Assembly: GCA_020628615.1 (NCBI GenBank)
Contig: JAHDEV010000008.1
Coordinates: 1 to 32,671 of the forward strand
DNA from: Dokdonia sp.
Lineage (GTDB): Bacteria > Bacteroidota > Bacteroidia > Flavobacteriales > Flavobacteriaceae
Length of the DNA: 32,671 bases
Reading direction: 5' to 3'
This document shows, in pieces, positions 32,413 through 32,671 of this stretch. Every line of letters starts with the position of its first letter. Within the stretch, counting starts at the first letter, position 1. A program made the position numbers and the translations under genes. The notes under the pieces were generated by a model. That model saw nothing but the letters and a program-made list of their open reading frames with translations, searched no databases and was not told the origin of the DNA.

Positions 32413-32436
32413 ATTACGCTTTCGCGAAAGCGTAAT
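32413..32436. repeat. Dispersed palindrome copy 12 (perfect 24-bp palindrome, intergenic)
   Basis: The 16-bp core (32417-32432) is flanked by ATTA and TAAT, so the whole 24 bp is a perfect palindrome, the longest copy in the window. It lies between the divergent amidohydrolase and TerB-like genes, 24 nt upstream of the amidohydrolase ATG. Confidence 0.95.
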
Positions 32437-32527
32437 TATAACCCCTTAAAACTACAAATTATACGGCAACCAAAACATTTTTATGACTCCAAAATAAAAG
32501 TTACATTGCGCCATTAAACCATTATAA

Positions 32528-32671
32528 ATGACTACCGAAAATTTACAAATTATATCAGATATGATTGCTATGGCAAAAGCAGATAACCACTTGCACGAGC
32601 GTGAATATCACTTTATACTCGAGGTTGCAAAGCGCCTTGAGATATCTAAGGAAGCGGTGGATGAACTTATT
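32528..32671 (+). CDS. TerB-like protein (5' part, cut by window end)
   Basis: The frame is open for 48 codons to the window edge. MTTENLQIISDMIAMAKADN followed by HEREYHFILEVAKRLEIS fits the start of the TerB/tellurite-resistance-like helical domain (MAxADG.....E...). It is partial, so the rest is unseen. Confidence 0.65.
   Translation, partial: MTTENLQIISDMIAMAKADNHLHEREYHFILEVAKRLEISKEAVDELI

Noticed and set aside
679-32436. Reading the palindrome as ordinary terminators or as parS sites
   Set aside because: Most copies are inside coding genes and lack T-tracts, so they are not terminators. parS is a different sequence, is rare and clusters near the origin, while this motif recurs every ~3 kb.
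679-32436. CRISPR or tandem-repeat array
   Set aside because: Copies are kilobases apart with no spacer structure and no cas genes.

Overview
The window looks like chromosomal DNA of a marine Flavobacteriaceae member, possibly Dokdonia/Krokinobacter-like (genus is a guess). The evidence is AT-rich coding DNA, many Bacteroidota lipoproteins (SxxC-type lipoboxes), a T9SS C-terminal sorting domain on a secreted subtilase, three-FAS1 and four-LysM envelope proteins, and flavobacterial -7 boxes (TANNTTTG) instead of E. coli-type -10 boxes. I see no rRNA, tRNA, IS element, prophage or CRISPR array.

Layout. 0.15-2.5 kb: ffh and folD (+). 2.5-5.1 kb: a minus-strand run with a small membrane protein, a lipoprotein, a cupredoxin-like periplasmic protein, a 46-aa lipoprotein absent from the ORF track and a four-helix-bundle (S23-like) protein. 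5.2-6.2 kb: an Lrp/AsnC regulator converging on an acidic protein of unknown function. 6.5-10.1 kb: guaA followed at once by a LysM + periplasmic-binding-like protein. 10.2-12.7 kb: a metzincin-like lipoprotein protease, a DUF2059 protein, a methyltransferase and a YkgJ-type cysteine-cluster protein. 12.8-14.2 kb: crcB behind an SRPBCC-GyrI-like fusion (-). 14.3-16.3 kb: M49 (DPP III-like) lipoprotein. 16.4-18.6 kb: FAS1 lipoprotein (-) and a MORN/YwqK-like protein (+). 18.8-22.6 kb: likely operon mnmA - S8 protease (T9SS) - nitronate monooxygenase-like gene. 22.7-25.7 kb: PhnA-domain protein, beta-lactamase-fold serine hydrolase and lysA (-). 25.9-27.8 kb: LON-substrate-binding-domain protein and M57 protease (+). 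27.9-32.4 kb: S10 carboxypeptidase, DUF3307 and SatD-like pair, and an amidohydrolase lipoprotein (-). 32.5 kb to the end: a truncated TerB-like gene.

Most genes are housekeeping or envelope functions. The feature that cuts across them is a dispersed palindrome, CGCTTTCGCGAAAGCG. I count nine perfect copies, two copies with one mismatch and one half-decayed copy in 32.7 kb (a further 13/16 match is doubtful). Nine of the twelve lie inside unrelated coding genes, read as AFAKA (six) or LSRK (three), never in the third frame and never twice in one gene. Spacing is about 2.9 kb and more even than random placement would give. This looks like a genome-wide recognition sequence or palindromic element tolerated inside proteins, comparable in kind to HIP1, DNA uptake sequences or Rickettsia palindromic elements; I do not know a published description of this one. 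A second notable structure is a tandem pair of 29-bp units, each holding an ACTTATA-N9-TATAAGT dyad, just upstream of the SatD-like gene; it looks like an operator.
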